Source: Methanomicrobiales archaeon
GTDB taxonomy: Archaea > Halobacteriota > Methanomicrobia > Methanomicrobiales > JACTUA01
Length of the DNA stretch: 15,620 nt
NCBI GenBank assembly: GCA_028678965.1
Contig: JAJRCM010000080.1
Location: forward strand, 1 to 15,620
Reading direction: 5' to 3'
The first letter of the stretch is position 1; every line of letters begins with the position of its first letter. The notes below the pieces were generated by a model that saw nothing but the letters and a program-made list of their open reading frames with translations, ran no database searches and was not told the origin of the DNA. Positions 1 to 7,239 of this stretch are shown here, piece by piece. The position numbers and the translations under genes are program-made.

Positions 1-61
1 ATATTCTCAGGCACCACCCGCCAATCGAATCAATCTTCTGCCGTCTTTTCACATACCGGTA

Positions 62-325
62 TCACTCTGTATGTGATTCAGGGGAAATATCACTGTCTGT
101 ATCATCTACTTTCTCTATCCATAGGTTATTTTTCTGAAGCTTCTCCTTTAAGGCACTGAAAGATATTACGGGGTGATGGTGCCATACCTTGCCGTACTTG
201 CACCCCTGTTCGACCTCATTGCACAGTTTCCTCAGTCGCTCCTGCCAATATTGCCTCTCCTTCAGCACCTTATCTCTCTGTTCTTCATCCACAGGTATCC
301 CTTCTTCAACGGACCCCTCATCCAC
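62..325 (-). CDS. Short acidic hypothetical protein (87 aa)
   Basis: I do not recognise the family. The start is GTG at 325-323; a GAGG-type ribosome binding site lies about 7 nt upstream on the minus strand, which supports translation. The product is soluble, with no membrane segment or signal peptide. It has an acidic N-terminus, a central charged stretch (roughly residues 15-40, with RDKVLKERQYWQERLRKL) that looks like an amphipathic helix or short coiled coil, a WHHHP motif near residue 48, and an acidic tail rich in Asp, Glu and Ser. It stands alone, with 230 bp before the next gene on the opposite strand. The good start signal and biased composition favour a real gene, but no function can be assigned. 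Confidence 0.55.
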   Translation of the reverse strand: MDEGSVEEGIPVDEEQRDKVLKERQYWQERLRKLCNEVEQGCKYGKVWHHHPVISFSALKEKLQKNNLWIEKVDDTDSDISPESHTE

Positions 326-555
326 TTTTAAACCTCAGTAATCACATCGCTACTACCAAGAGTGAAGGGATAAAGGTTTCCTGCTCCACAAAATCGTATC
401 TCCTACACATATCAACCGTTCTCTCACTCCTCTCCAAGGGAGAATGGGATACCAGGTACCCATCTCTCACTCCCGTTGTACAATGGTCAATACTCAATGC
501 CTTCTTTCAGTATAGAAGAGGGATCGGCAGGTATGCGAATGGGGGGCTATTCGAC

Positions 556-948
556 ATGAGGAAAATGGTCCCTCTTTCCATGGGAGCGATGGATATGTTT
601 ATGCTTGAAGGTCTCAGTGAACGGGCAAAAATTGGCAAAATTCTGATCGCTGCTTCATTAATTATCAGAACAGTCATTGTTTGCGTCGTGGTGGGTATTC
701 TCTTTCTTTCACCAATATTCAGGAATGTTTCCACTCTCGTGTTCGTCATATTTGGCGGTCTTGTTATCATCATGATTTGTGGGTTATTGTTTGGAGTATA
801 CGCGTTCTTCGCCAGTCAAAGGGGTGATTTTAACGCTGCGGGGATGTATGCTCTCATCGGGAGTGCCCTTCCCCCACTTGATGTCGTCATGGCTGCCGGG
901 GCGATATTCTGTCTTATCAGCGGCGAAGCGGCAAATAAAACAAGCTGA
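556..948 (+). CDS. Small integral membrane protein, about four helices (up to 130 aa)
   Basis: Function unknown. The protein is strongly hydrophobic, with predicted helices at roughly residues 28-50 (IGKILIAASLIIR onward), 55-85, 90-105 and 105-122, and a short polar tail ending NKTS. The start is uncertain. The ATG at 556 is preceded by a G-run at 541-546, about 9 nt away. The ATG at 595 has a GGGAG at 582-586, 8 nt away, and would give a shorter 117-residue protein starting MFMLEGLSERAKIG. The later start removes an odd Met-rich N-terminus and may be the true one. The gene is monocistronic and converges on the atpK remnant, with only about 20 bp between their ends. Confidence 0.6.
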   Translation: MRKMVPLSMGAMDMFMLEGLSERAKIGKILIAASLIIRTVIVCVVVGILFLSPIFRNVSTLVFVIFGGLVIIMICGLLFGVYAFFASQRGDFNAAGMYALIGSALPPLDVVMAAGAIFCLISGEAANKTS

Positions 949-969
949 ATGGGGACCCCCCCCACTCCT

Positions 970-1186
970 TCATTGAGAAAGTGCTGCAAACAGGAAAGTC
1001 CGGTACCAAGAATTGCCAGGGTCTCAGGAAGAGCCTCCAGAACAATGATGATACCAGCAGTTTCCGGTTTCTCAGCTACCGTTCCTGTTCCTCCTGCTGC
1101 ACCAATTCTGGATTGTGCCCAGCCAGTCGCAATTGCCCCACCAACAAAGGCAATTCCAACCCAATTGGAACTGCCCATTCGGTCAT
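970..1186 (-). pseudogene. atpK: Degraded A-type ATP synthase subunit K (proteolipid c) gene
   Basis: The minus-strand frame from 1178 encodes a recognisable rotor proteolipid hairpin: VGIAFVGGAIATGWAQSRIG (helix 1), a TVAEKPET polar loop, and helix 2 with IIIVLEALPETLAILG, whose PET glutamate is the expected ion-binding carboxylate. The ends are broken. The best SD (1193-1200) serves an ATG at 1186-1184 that lies in another frame, reading MTEWAVPIG; one missing G in the ATTGGG run at about 1161-1166 would join it to the main frame. At the 3' end the main frame runs on antisense through the neighbouring gene. A second one-base shift after LAILG (about 1010) would end at TGA 972-970. Both corrections together give about 72 residues, the usual single-hairpin size. 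No other atp genes are adjacent. Sequencing error is the main alternative to real decay. Confidence 0.65.
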
Positions 1187-1192
1187 TTCACT

Positions 1193-1200
1193 CACCTCCC
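1193..1200 (-). promoter_or_regulatory. Shine-Dalgarno site of the atpK remnant
   Basis: Read on the minus strand this is GGGAGGTG, 6 nt before ATG 1186-1184 and 14 nt before the ATG of the main open frame at 1178. Its spacing shows that the original start was the out-of-frame upstream ATG, which is key evidence for a 5' frameshift. Confidence 0.6.
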
Positions 1201-1602
1201 TCGAATGATGTTAAAAGGTACCCAGTGCGATTTTCCACATCTTCAATTCGCGAGCGAAGAACCCTGCACACACGACTCCACCGTTATATCGTCGTGGATG
1301 ACACAATCCCTATTCATTCGATATGTACAGCATTGGCACATGAAATCTGAACATCGTTTTTCCATATATTCGCACTGGATGTTCTCGATGTGGAAGCTAT
1401 ACTCATACCACCACCTTACGCGCTACCCCGTACCATACCTCCTAATTCGAGATTCTTACAAAATATGGTGAATTTGGAGACTCAGGGGATTCGCTCATCA
1501 ATAAAATTCTCGATAAATTGATCGAAATTGAAAAAAATAACATAAAATAGGAAATATTTTTCTGAATTCGTTTGTTCACGATACGAGGATCGGGCTGGGT
1601 TC
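1201..1602. other. About 400 bp without a recognisable gene
   Basis: Neither strand holds an open frame with protein-like composition and a ribosome binding site. Plus-strand open frames run through from the atpK remnant and have shadow-like composition. The part from about 1480 to 1570 is A/T rich, with a minus-strand T-run that may end the gene at 1603. I could identify no tRNA or repeat. Confidence 0.5.
1525..1550 (-). terminator. T-rich transcription termination region
   Basis: On the minus strand this A/T-rich block contains a run of seven T (1531-1537) within a longer T-rich tract, starting about 50-70 bp after the stop codon of the gene ending at 1603. Archaeal RNA polymerase terminates at such oligo-T tracts without needing a strong hairpin. 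Confidence 0.4.
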
Positions 1603-2307
1603 TTATCGGGGTGCTGAAAGGTAGCGACTCCCTTCAAATTCCACTTTCGTGGACTCGGTCACCATCACCGCTTCTGCCGGTTCTATACGAGTAACCTTGA
1701 ACCAAAGGGGGTCAGCACAGGGTGGCATAATCCCGTATACCGGGACCACATCATAAGTGGCGAGGGGTATGATCTGGAGGGAGGGGAGCGCTGCCTCCAT
1801 CAGCAGATCCACCTCACCTAGGGTGGTGTCCAGGGGAGCAAACACGACCCTCGTTGCAGGGATGGTATCCCTCCGTTGAACGGTGACTTTATCGCCGTAT
1901 TGTACACCGGCGTTTTGACGGACGAGATCATCAACCCCGACAATACCCCGATGCCAATGAGCGGGATCAGCGAGGTGAACTCGTGCCACTGTGGTGCGAT
2001 TTCCCTCAATACTGACGGTATCTCCCGGTGAAACTTTCAAAAGAGAGAACATTTCCGGGTCAAGGAATACCGTTCCCCATCCATGCTGCTCAGGAGGGAG
2101 CTCCTTTACGGTGAGTATGGTGGCACATGATGAGGATGACGGAAAAGGAGAAACCTCTCGTTTCTTCAATCTCTCACAATGGCGCTTGAAGTCTGCTGAA
2201 GATCCCATACAATCCTTGCAGAACAGGTGCTTCTCCACGATATTTTTCTGTTCGTTCTGGGAGGTAAGAATGACCTGTGCTTCATTTCCACATTTTTCGC
2301 ATATCAT
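1603..2307 (-). CDS. Zinc-finger protein with a stand-alone CDC48/VAT N-terminal domain, no AAA module
   Basis: The N-terminus carries a four-cysteine zinc motif (C3, C6, C30, C33), spaced like the N-terminal finger of McsA-type proteins. Residues about 63-146 match the double-psi barrel half of the CDC48/VAT N-domain: a GWGTVFLDPEMFSLLKVSPG stretch, an EG-R-T turn, then RGIVGVDDLVRQNAGVQYGD. Residues about 150-224 match the second half, with VVFAPLD and a closing EPAEAVMVTESTKVEFE. In CDC48/p97 this domain binds substrates and adaptors, but here the D1 and D2 ATPase domains are absent and the protein stops at 234 residues. I prefer ATG 2307, because a GGGGTG sits 6 nt upstream on the minus strand; GTG 2316 would add three residues. 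The gene appears monocistronic. A role as adaptor or substrate-recognition factor is inference. Confidence 0.8.
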   Translation of the reverse strand: MICEKCGNEAQVILTSQNEQKNIVEKHLFCKDCMGSSADFKRHCERLKKREVSPFPSSSSCATILTVKELPPEQHGWGTVFLDPEMFSLLKVSPGDTVSIEGNRTTVARVHLADPAHWHRGIVGVDDLVRQNAGVQYGDKVTVQRRDTIPATRVVFAPLDTTLGEVDLLMEAALPSLQIIPLATYDVVPVYGIMPPCADPLWFKVTRIEPAEAVMVTESTKVEFEGSRYLSAPR

Positions 2308-2470
2308 TCTGGCCACCCCTGATTGCTACCAGGAGTTTCTCTGCCTTCCATGAGAACCCGAACCACTGCCGATGCTCTGGAGAGATAAACGAATTATCCG
2401 AATAAATAGTTTCCAGTCTACCAACATCGCACTATACGGTCGCATCATAAGGACGCACAGGGAAATTGGG

Positions 2471-2480
2471 TATAGTATAT
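2471..2480 (+). promoter_or_regulatory. TATA-like box upstream of the DUF92 gene
   Basis: TATAGTATAT matches the archaeal TATA-box style. A start site about 25 nt downstream (around 2503) would leave a leader of roughly 130 nt before ATG 2632, long enough to include the small ORF at 2530. Confidence 0.35.
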
Positions 2481-2529
2481 GTGATCCGAATCGTGCCGAA
2501 GGGCCGTTTATCTACGGAGGTGGGCGATA

Positions 2530-2589
2530 GTGAACAAAGAGGGATCCACGGGAAGTGCACAGGTCACACCCAGTCTGCTCACTAGTTGA
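2530..2589 (+). CDS. Possible 19-residue leader peptide upstream of the DUF92 gene
   Basis: A GTG-started ORF of 19 codons plus TGA (MNKEGSTGSAQVTPSLLTS) is preceded by GGAGGTG at 2517-2523, exactly 6 nt away. This is a better ribosome binding site than the DUF92 gene has. The peptide is polar and unremarkable. Its stop lies 42 nt before the DUF92 start, so direct stop-start coupling is not available. It could be a chance SD, a regulatory uORF or the remnant of an older gene. Confidence 0.25.
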   Translation: MNKEGSTGSAQVTPSLLTS

Positions 2590-2631
2590 TTGCACAATTC
2601 TTTTTTCCCCATCACACCTACTGTATGAGCA

Positions 2632-3837
2632 ATGATTACGCAGCCAGCGTTCTGGGTGGCCTGGGTACTGACCATTGCCTGTATCCTGGTTGCCCCCCTC
2701 ATCACCCCCATCTGGCTGCTCTCCATCCTCATCATCCTCTTCTCCATGACTCTTTTCCTTATTCCAGGCACAAAGTATGCGGCGATTTCGTTCATTGTGA
2801 TTGCCGTTCTTTATGGTGTCGGGTGGCTCCCCCTCTTTGTTCTTTCCTCTACCTTGGCAATCATGGTAAATGGCGAGGGTGCCTATCGTTCACTCGCGGG
2901 GAGCAGATATGCCTTTGTTGGCTATATCGTTGCCGGAATCGCCGGTTCCTTCTTTGTGATGTATTATCTCAACCACGTGGTGCCTCTTATATCACTCCTC
3001 GGGGTTATCGTCGCGGTACTCCTCAAATCCGCTCTTCTAAACCGTGCCGACCTCCCTATGGTTGAAGGATTGGGGGTGGCCATGACCATGTACTTTTTCG
3101 ATGAACTGCACTTTTATCCTGATACGACCGTCCTTCTCACTGCAGTGATTATTGGTTTTAGCTTTGGGTACCTTGCCCACCGCATTGGTGCCATGGATCT
3201 GAGCGGTCTCTTCAGTGGAGCATTAATTGGCCTCATACTAATTGTATTCACCCAGAATGTCGCCTGGTTCTTTATCATGCTCACTTTCTTCATTTTGGGG
3301 TCAGTGGCAACGAAGTACAAATATGCCTATAAGGTCTCACTGGGCAGCGCCCAGGGGCACGGGGGTGTACGGGGATACTATAACGTCTTCGCCAACGGAT
3401 TGGTGGCGACCGCCGCGGCCATTCTCTTCGGTATCACCCAGCACCCCATGTTCATTGCGATGTTTCTGGGGAGCGTGGCGACCGCTACCGCAGATACCGT
3501 CGCCGGTGAGATTGGGATGACCGGTGGAAGGCCCTACCTTATCACGACCTGGGAACGGGTGCCCGCAGGAACCAATGGCGGGATCTCCCTGATTGGTGAA
3601 ATCACCGGCGTTGCTTCAGCCATCGTGATTTTGGCAGTTGCTTTTCTTCTGGGTGTAAGCACCATTCCCATGGCTATTATTGGGGTAGCAGCCGGGTTCC
3701 TTGGTACCAATATGGATAGCCTGATTGGGGCAACACTTGAGAATGAGGGTCTGATTGGGAACGCCGGTACTAATCTCCTTGCCACGCTTTTCGGGGGCTT
3801 ATTCGCGACCGTTCTCTTTTCTTTGCTTGGTCTTTAA
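2632..3837 (+). CDS. DUF92 / VTE6-like polytopic membrane protein (401 aa)
   Basis: The C-terminal half (about residues 175-401) carries the DUF92 signature motifs: GGVRGYYNVFANG (244-256), ATATADTVAGEIG (283-295), VPAGTNGGIS (310-319) and LGTNMDSLIGATLE (357-370). The N-terminal half adds several more hydrophobic helices, as in long archaeal members, so about ten helices in total. The family includes plant and cyanobacterial VTE6, which phosphorylates phytyl phosphate, and it is distantly related to polyprenol kinases. A role in isoprenoid alcohol or phosphate salvage for archaeal lipids is plausible but not shown. An in-frame TGA at 2626-2628 makes ATG 2632 the first possible start; the SD there is weak. 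The gene is monocistronic and its stop lies 6 bp from the convergent gene. Confidence 0.85.
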   Translation: MITQPAFWVAWVLTIACILVAPLITPIWLLSILIILFSMTLFLIPGTKYAAISFIVIAVLYGVGWLPLFVLSSTLAIMVNGEGAYRSLAGSRYAFVGYIVAGIAGSFFVMYYLNHVVPLISLLGVIVAVLLKSALLNRADLPMVEGLGVAMTMYFFDELHFYPDTTVLLTAVIIGFSFGYLAHRIGAMDLSGLFSGALIGLILIVFTQNVAWFFIMLTFFILGSVATKYKYAYKVSLGSAQGHGGVRGYYNVFANGLVATAAAILFGITQHPMFIAMFLGSVATATADTVAGEIGMTGGRPYLITTWERVPAGTNGGISLIGEITGVASAIVILAVAFLLGVSTIPMAIIGVAAGFLGTNMDSLIGATLENEGLIGNAGTNLLATLFGGLFATVLFSLLGL

Positions 3838-3843
3838 AAAACG

Positions 3844-4674
3844 TCAGTATTTATACCAGCGCCCTTTCGCATCATAGTCTCCGTTTGGAGTGGAAGCGGT
3901 GGTAGAATATTTTCTGAAAAATGCCGCTTTATAAGCATAGAGGATGGTCACACTGACGGTCAGTGCCACGAAATACACGAGTGCGGTGATGAACGCCCCA
4001 TCTGTCCCCAGCACTTCAAGAAGGAATGACGGCTCCATCGTGATGGTCGCGGTCAGGTTCTGGGTAATTAATAGGTCCAGCCGGTCACCGAGCCAGAGTG
4101 CCCAGAATATAAAAGCTATGATCACGATTCCCGCAAAGATGATCAGGTTGAGAACAATGAATAGGACGACCTTGATACTCCCGTTGATAACGAACTCCAC
4201 GCTCCGTCGCAGTGCATCAAGAACCTTTCGGTCTTCGAACACCAGTGCCGTATCATAGAAAAATGTGAAAAAGAGGATGGGAACCAGTACACCTGCGAGG
4301 ATCATGGGAAAGATGGCGGTATCCGGTAAAATTCCGATGATGGCGAGGGTCACGATGACAAGGAGCATGGTCACCAGGACTGCGAACAGGATAACCATAC
4401 TGGCAAGGAGGACGCGGAAATAATAGCGCTTCCCCCCCTCCACGAGAACCGAGAGATTGCCCCTTCCCTCCTTGATGATATTTAGACCACCTCCAATGAA
4501 GAAGGGAAAAATGATGAGCTGGATGATTCCGATACGTTCAGAGTAGAACGTCCCGGAAGAGAACTGCAGGAAGAGGGTGATTGTCCCAAGAGCGCCTGCC
4601 ATAAGTCCCAGGGACCACAGAACCGGCCATTGTCGGATGTATGCGAGCCCTTCTCTCAATGATTCGAGCTGCAT
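3844..4674 (-). CDS. Integral membrane protein, about six helices (276 aa)
   Basis: The product starts with an amphipathic stretch (ESLREGLAYIRQWPVLW), followed by hydrophobic helices at about residues 18-40, 48-62, 88-125, 125-150, 170-200 and 230-255, and ends in a polar, Tyr-rich tail (GRWYKY). A soluble turn, FEDRKVLDALRRSVEFV (about 156-172), resembles the conserved segment of archaeal DUF4013/DUF7847-type membrane proteins of unknown function, but I assign that only tentatively. It follows the PK-C gene by 2 bp, so the two are almost certainly cotranscribed and perhaps translationally coupled. The usual arrangement of such proteins as permease-like partners suggests a transport or membrane-remodelling role, which is inference. 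Confidence 0.7.
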   Translation of the reverse strand: MQLESLREGLAYIRQWPVLWSLGLMAGALGTITLFLQFSSGTFYSERIGIIQLIIFPFFIGGGLNIIKEGRGNLSVLVEGGKRYYFRVLLASMVILFAVLVTMLLVIVTLAIIGILPDTAIFPMILAGVLVPILFFTFFYDTALVFEDRKVLDALRRSVEFVINGSIKVVLFIVLNLIIFAGIVIIAFIFWALWLGDRLDLLITQNLTATITMEPSFLLEVLGTDGAFITALVYFVALTVSVTILYAYKAAFFRKYSTTASTPNGDYDAKGRWYKY

Positions 4675-4676
4675 AC

Positions 4677-5267
4677 TCAGCGTTCCCTCGGCATGGCTAC
4701 GATCTCCCGGACCTGCAGGTCGAAGAAGGAGGCAGTATGGGAGGGCCGGATCACGCAGACGGTGTCCGCCCCGCTCATCGTCCCACCTACCGCGATGACC
4801 TCATCTGGAGGGGTTACTGCCCCATTATCGGTGGCAATGAGCACGCATTCCACCGCAACCTTGAGGCCGACCGCAATTATCCGTCGGAGAGCTTCAGCGA
4901 TGGCCTCACTCCGTGAACCACCACCGATCCGTGGTGAACGGGAGAGAGCTCGCTCCAGACCAGAGAGCACATGGGTACCCGTTACGAGCACCGCGCCACC
5001 CTCGCGGAGACGCCGTTCAATGGTTCTGTCAAATTCCCACACGCCTGGTTGCGAGAACCCAACCACGTGGGTGACCACCACGAGTGTGATTCCGGTACCC
5101 TGCAACGCATCAAAATATTTCAGGGCAGTGGCACCAGAGGTGCTTGCCACGACAATCTTTGAGATCCCTAATTCCTGTGCCCTCTCGATGGAATACCTGA
5201 CACAGTCCGCGGTATTCTGTTCCCCTGGGGCATTGAAGTAATAGATACTTTTTTTCGTAGCACTCAT
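4677..5267 (-). CDS. Pyruvate kinase C-terminal (alpha/beta) domain protein, COG1751 type
   Basis: The protein is 196 residues, soluble, and consists only of the domain that forms the C-terminal third of pyruvate kinase. It shows the family opening YFNAPGEQNTADCV (10-23), then IVVASTSGATA (38-48), a central VVTHVVGFSQPG, a glycine-rich GGGSRSEA, a TDNGAVTP segment, and the ending VIAVGGTMSGADT. No TIM-barrel catalytic domain is present, so it is not a pyruvate kinase. The family (AF0103 from Archaeoglobus is a structurally solved member) has no established reaction. The ATG at 5267 is the first gene of a two-gene operon and is divergent from the GTPase. Family assignment is firm; function is unknown. 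Confidence 0.85.
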   Translation of the reverse strand: MSATKKSIYYFNAPGEQNTADCVRYSIERAQELGISKIVVASTSGATALKYFDALQGTGITLVVVTHVVGFSQPGVWEFDRTIERRLREGGAVLVTGTHVLSGLERALSRSPRIGGGSRSEAIAEALRRIIAVGLKVAVECVLIATDNGAVTPPDEVIAVGGTMSGADTVCVIRPSHTASFFDLQVREIVAMPRER

Positions 5268-5310
5268 TATATCTCATACACTGACGTCGTACCACTTAAA
5301 GGGGTTCACT
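5268..5310. promoter_or_regulatory. Compact divergent promoter region
   Basis: Only 43 bp separate the two start codons. On the minus strand a CCTTTAAG stretch lies about 30 nt before ATG 5267, fitting a TATA box for a leaderless or near-leaderless mRNA. On the plus strand TTATATC (about 5268-5274) lies about 40 nt before ATG 5311, and AGGGGT (5298-5304) gives the GTPase an SD about 6 nt from its start. Confidence 0.4.
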
Positions 5311-6480
5311 ATGATTACGGTAGCGCTTGCAGGGAAGCCGAATTGCGGAAAATCAACCTTTTTCAAGGCATCAACTCTGGCGAACGTGGAGATCGCGAAT
5401 TACCCGTTCACTACCATCGATGCCAACCATGGAGTAGCCTATGTCCGTACCACCTGTGTTTGCCGCGGGCTGGGTCTCTCCTGTGGGCAATGCACCGATG
5501 GCATACGATATGTTGCGGTGGGCATGATCGATGTCGCCGGGCTTGTACCTGATGCCCACAAGGGACGGGGACTCGGCAACCAGTTCCTCGATCATCTCCG
5601 CACGGCGGATGCCATTATCCATATCGTAGATGCGAGTGGGGGTACTGACAGCGAGGGAAATCCCCTCCCACCAGGCACTCACGACCCGGAGGAGGATATC
5701 AGGTTCCTGTCCGCAGAGATGACCATGTGGTTGTACGGTATCCTGGACAAGCACTGGTCGAAACTCCAGCGGCAAGCCCAGACCAGCGGAAACTCCCCCG
5801 CCCAGGGGATTGCTGAGGTGTTCGCTGGTCTCGGGATCACCCTTGAGCATGTCCACCAGGCAGAGATGGAACTCTCTCTGAACCTCAAACGGATCACTCA
5901 GGAAGAGCTGATCCGGTTTTGCGCCCGGCTGCTCAGTAATGCAAAACCAATGCTTATTGTCGGCAACAAGGTAGACCAGGCGCCACAAGCGCTCCTTGAG
6001 AAGCTTGCACCCTTGAAGCTGTCTTATGCCAGTGCTGCCGCGGAACTGGCTCTGCGTAATGCAGCTGCTGGATCGCTTATCCACTATTTTCCGGGGGATA
6101 CAGCGTTTACCATTACCAAACCTGCATCCATCTCCCCTCCCCAGAAAGCCGGTCTAGCGAAGATCGCTGAGGTGATGCAACGCAATGGAGGAACCGGTGT
6201 GCAGCAGGCCATCAACCGTGCTATTCTCGAGATGCTGGACATGATCGTGGTCTACCCCGTTGAAGATGAGAATAAATTTTGTGATCGTCAGGGAAGGATC
6301 TTACCCGACGCTTTCCTTATGAAGCGGGGTTCCACCCCTCACGACCTCGCCTATAAGGTGCATACCGACATCGGGAAGGGATTTCTCTATGCCATCGATG
6401 CCCGGACCAAGATGAGGATCAAGGAGAGCTACCAGATGAAGGAGGGAGATATCATCAAGATTGTGAGCACGGCAAAATAA
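5311..6480 (+). CDS. OBG/YchF-family GTPase with TGS domain (archaeal type)
   Basis: TRAFAC-class GTPase of 389 residues. The P-loop is GKPNCGKS (8-15), the switch-I region YPFTT (31-35), G3 DVAG (74-77) and G4 NKVD (219-222). The switch II neighbourhood [20 protein letters not shown] is diagnostic of the YchF/OBG family. Between G2 and G3 sits a cysteine cluster (C49, C51, C58, C61) typical of the archaeal branch and possibly metal-binding. The middle third is helical, and residues about 310-388 form a C-terminal TGS domain that ends in [13 protein letters not shown]. Bacterial YchF and human OLA1 have altered G4 motifs and prefer ATP; the intact NKxD here predicts GTP specificity. Family members associate with ribosomes, and a role in translation or stress is likely. 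It has a good SD and is monocistronic. Confidence 0.9.
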   Translation: MITVALAGKPNCGKSTFFKASTLANVEIANYPFTTIDANHGVAYVRTTCVCRGLGLSCGQCTDGIRYVAVGMIDVAGLVPDAHKGRGLGNQFLDHLRTADAIIHIVDASGGTDSEGNPLPPGTHDPEEDIRFLSAEMTMWLYGILDKHWSKLQRQAQTSGNSPAQGIAEVFAGLGITLEHVHQAEMELSLNLKRITQEELIRFCARLLSNAKPMLIVGNKVDQAPQALLEKLAPLKLSYASAAAELALRNAAAGSLIHYFPGDTAFTITKPASISPPQKAGLAKIAEVMQRNGGTGVQQAINRAILEMLDMIVVYPVEDENKFCDRQGRILPDAFLMKRGSTPHDLAYKVHTDIGKGFLYAIDARTKMRIKESYQMKEGDIIKIVSTAK

Positions 6481-6483
6481 GGC

Positions 6484-7200
6484 TCACATCTCGATTCTCG
6501 TCACCACCCCATGAAGCTTCTCGGGGGGCAGTTTATAGAACTGGACGAAAGAGGCAGAGAGCCTCTTGATAATCGCAAAAACCCTCCAGATAGGCCTGGT
6601 AGCAACGATATCTTCGATACCATAGAACACTGTTTTCTCCCGGATTCCTGCCTCATGGAGGAGGCGCATGATATCCACCACCTCCATATAACCTGACTGG
6701 ATCTCAAAGACCCTCAAGCCCTCCGCCAGTTTTTTCTTGAATCCCGCGGATACCCCAAACGGCTTGTCCTGGATATTGATGGAGATGATAATGTTGTCCT
6801 CGTACACGATCTCGTTCTTGAACATGGTGAGCGCGATGTACGGGGGGATACTGTGAATATCCCGTGCAAAAAAGAGTGCAGTTCCTTTGATCTTATTCGT
6901 AAACATATAAAGGGAGGAGTACTGGGTCAAGAAATGCCGGAGGGAGAAGGGTTTCAGGACTTTGTATATCCTCCGCTGTCCGGTGATATAGATCAGTATC
7001 ACGCTGAATGGAATGAATGCGATAATGAGGGACCGGTATCCGCCGGCTGGGATTTTTGTCATGTTTGCGAGCAGGAAGAGTGCATCGGCCATGGTGACAA
7101 TCCAGGCAATAGCGGCCTTGATATATTCACCTCTGAGGTAGAAGATCCAGAATATCATGATCCCGGTGACGGTGATGGTTCCGGTCACCGCAATCCTCAT
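6484..7200 (-). pseudogene. kup: 5'-truncated Kup-type potassium transporter (C-terminal 238 residues)
   Basis: The open frame matches only the C-terminal part of Kup/HAK/KT transporters. It starts inside a transmembrane helix with RIAVTGTITVTGIMIFW, as in the family's AYGIAVTGT motif. Two or three more helices follow, including NMTKIPAGGY, and then the cytosolic domain: GTALFFARDIHSIPP, a basic loop, YGIEDIV and W-RVFAIIKRL. It ends with the characteristic FYKLPPEKLHGVVTRIEM. Full-length members have about 600-700 residues, so the N-terminal K+ pathway is missing. Faint similarity continues in frame for about ten codons above the ATG (TLFRYTSNGF), then stops where the divergent acetyltransferase begins. 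There are no internal stops, so truncation is recent or the fragment is kept. No convincing SD is present. Confidence 0.75.
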
Positions 7201-7239
7201 CCTATTAGTAAACCCATTGCTCGTGTACCTGAACAGAGT

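Larger units (their letters stand above)
2317..2631. other. Intergenic region between divergent genes, with a promoter and possible leader ORF
   Basis: This 315-bp region separates the CDC48-N gene (minus) from the DUF92 gene (plus). It contains a TATA-like sequence at 2471-2480 and a 19-codon ORF with a strong SD at 2530-2589, both listed separately. The AT-rich part at about 2385-2415 (ATTATCCGAATAAATAG) may hold the minus-strand promoter, but I could not pin it down. Confidence 0.5.

Noticed and set aside
420..473. 11-nt direct repeat TCTCTCACTCC at 420-430 and 463-473
   Set aside because: Only two short copies in pyrimidine-rich sequence; too little to call a regulatory repeat or array.
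816..969. C-terminal extension of the K-subunit frame to 816
   Set aside because: This part is antisense to the membrane-protein gene ending at 948 and shows no proteolipid similarity; it results from the frameshift.
949..1471. Plus-strand open frames over the atpK remnant and the following gap
   Set aside because: They are antisense to the recognisable K-subunit sequence, and their products are low-complexity Ser/Pro/Thr/Arg-rich with no SD.
5371..6084. Minus-strand open frame of 237 codons inside the GTPase gene
   Set aside because: It lies fully antisense to a clear, motif-rich gene and shows no family of its own.
6853..7239. Upstream extension of the GNAT frame on the plus strand
   Set aside because: The segment is antisense to the kup remnant and has shadow-type composition; GNAT homology starts after 7240.
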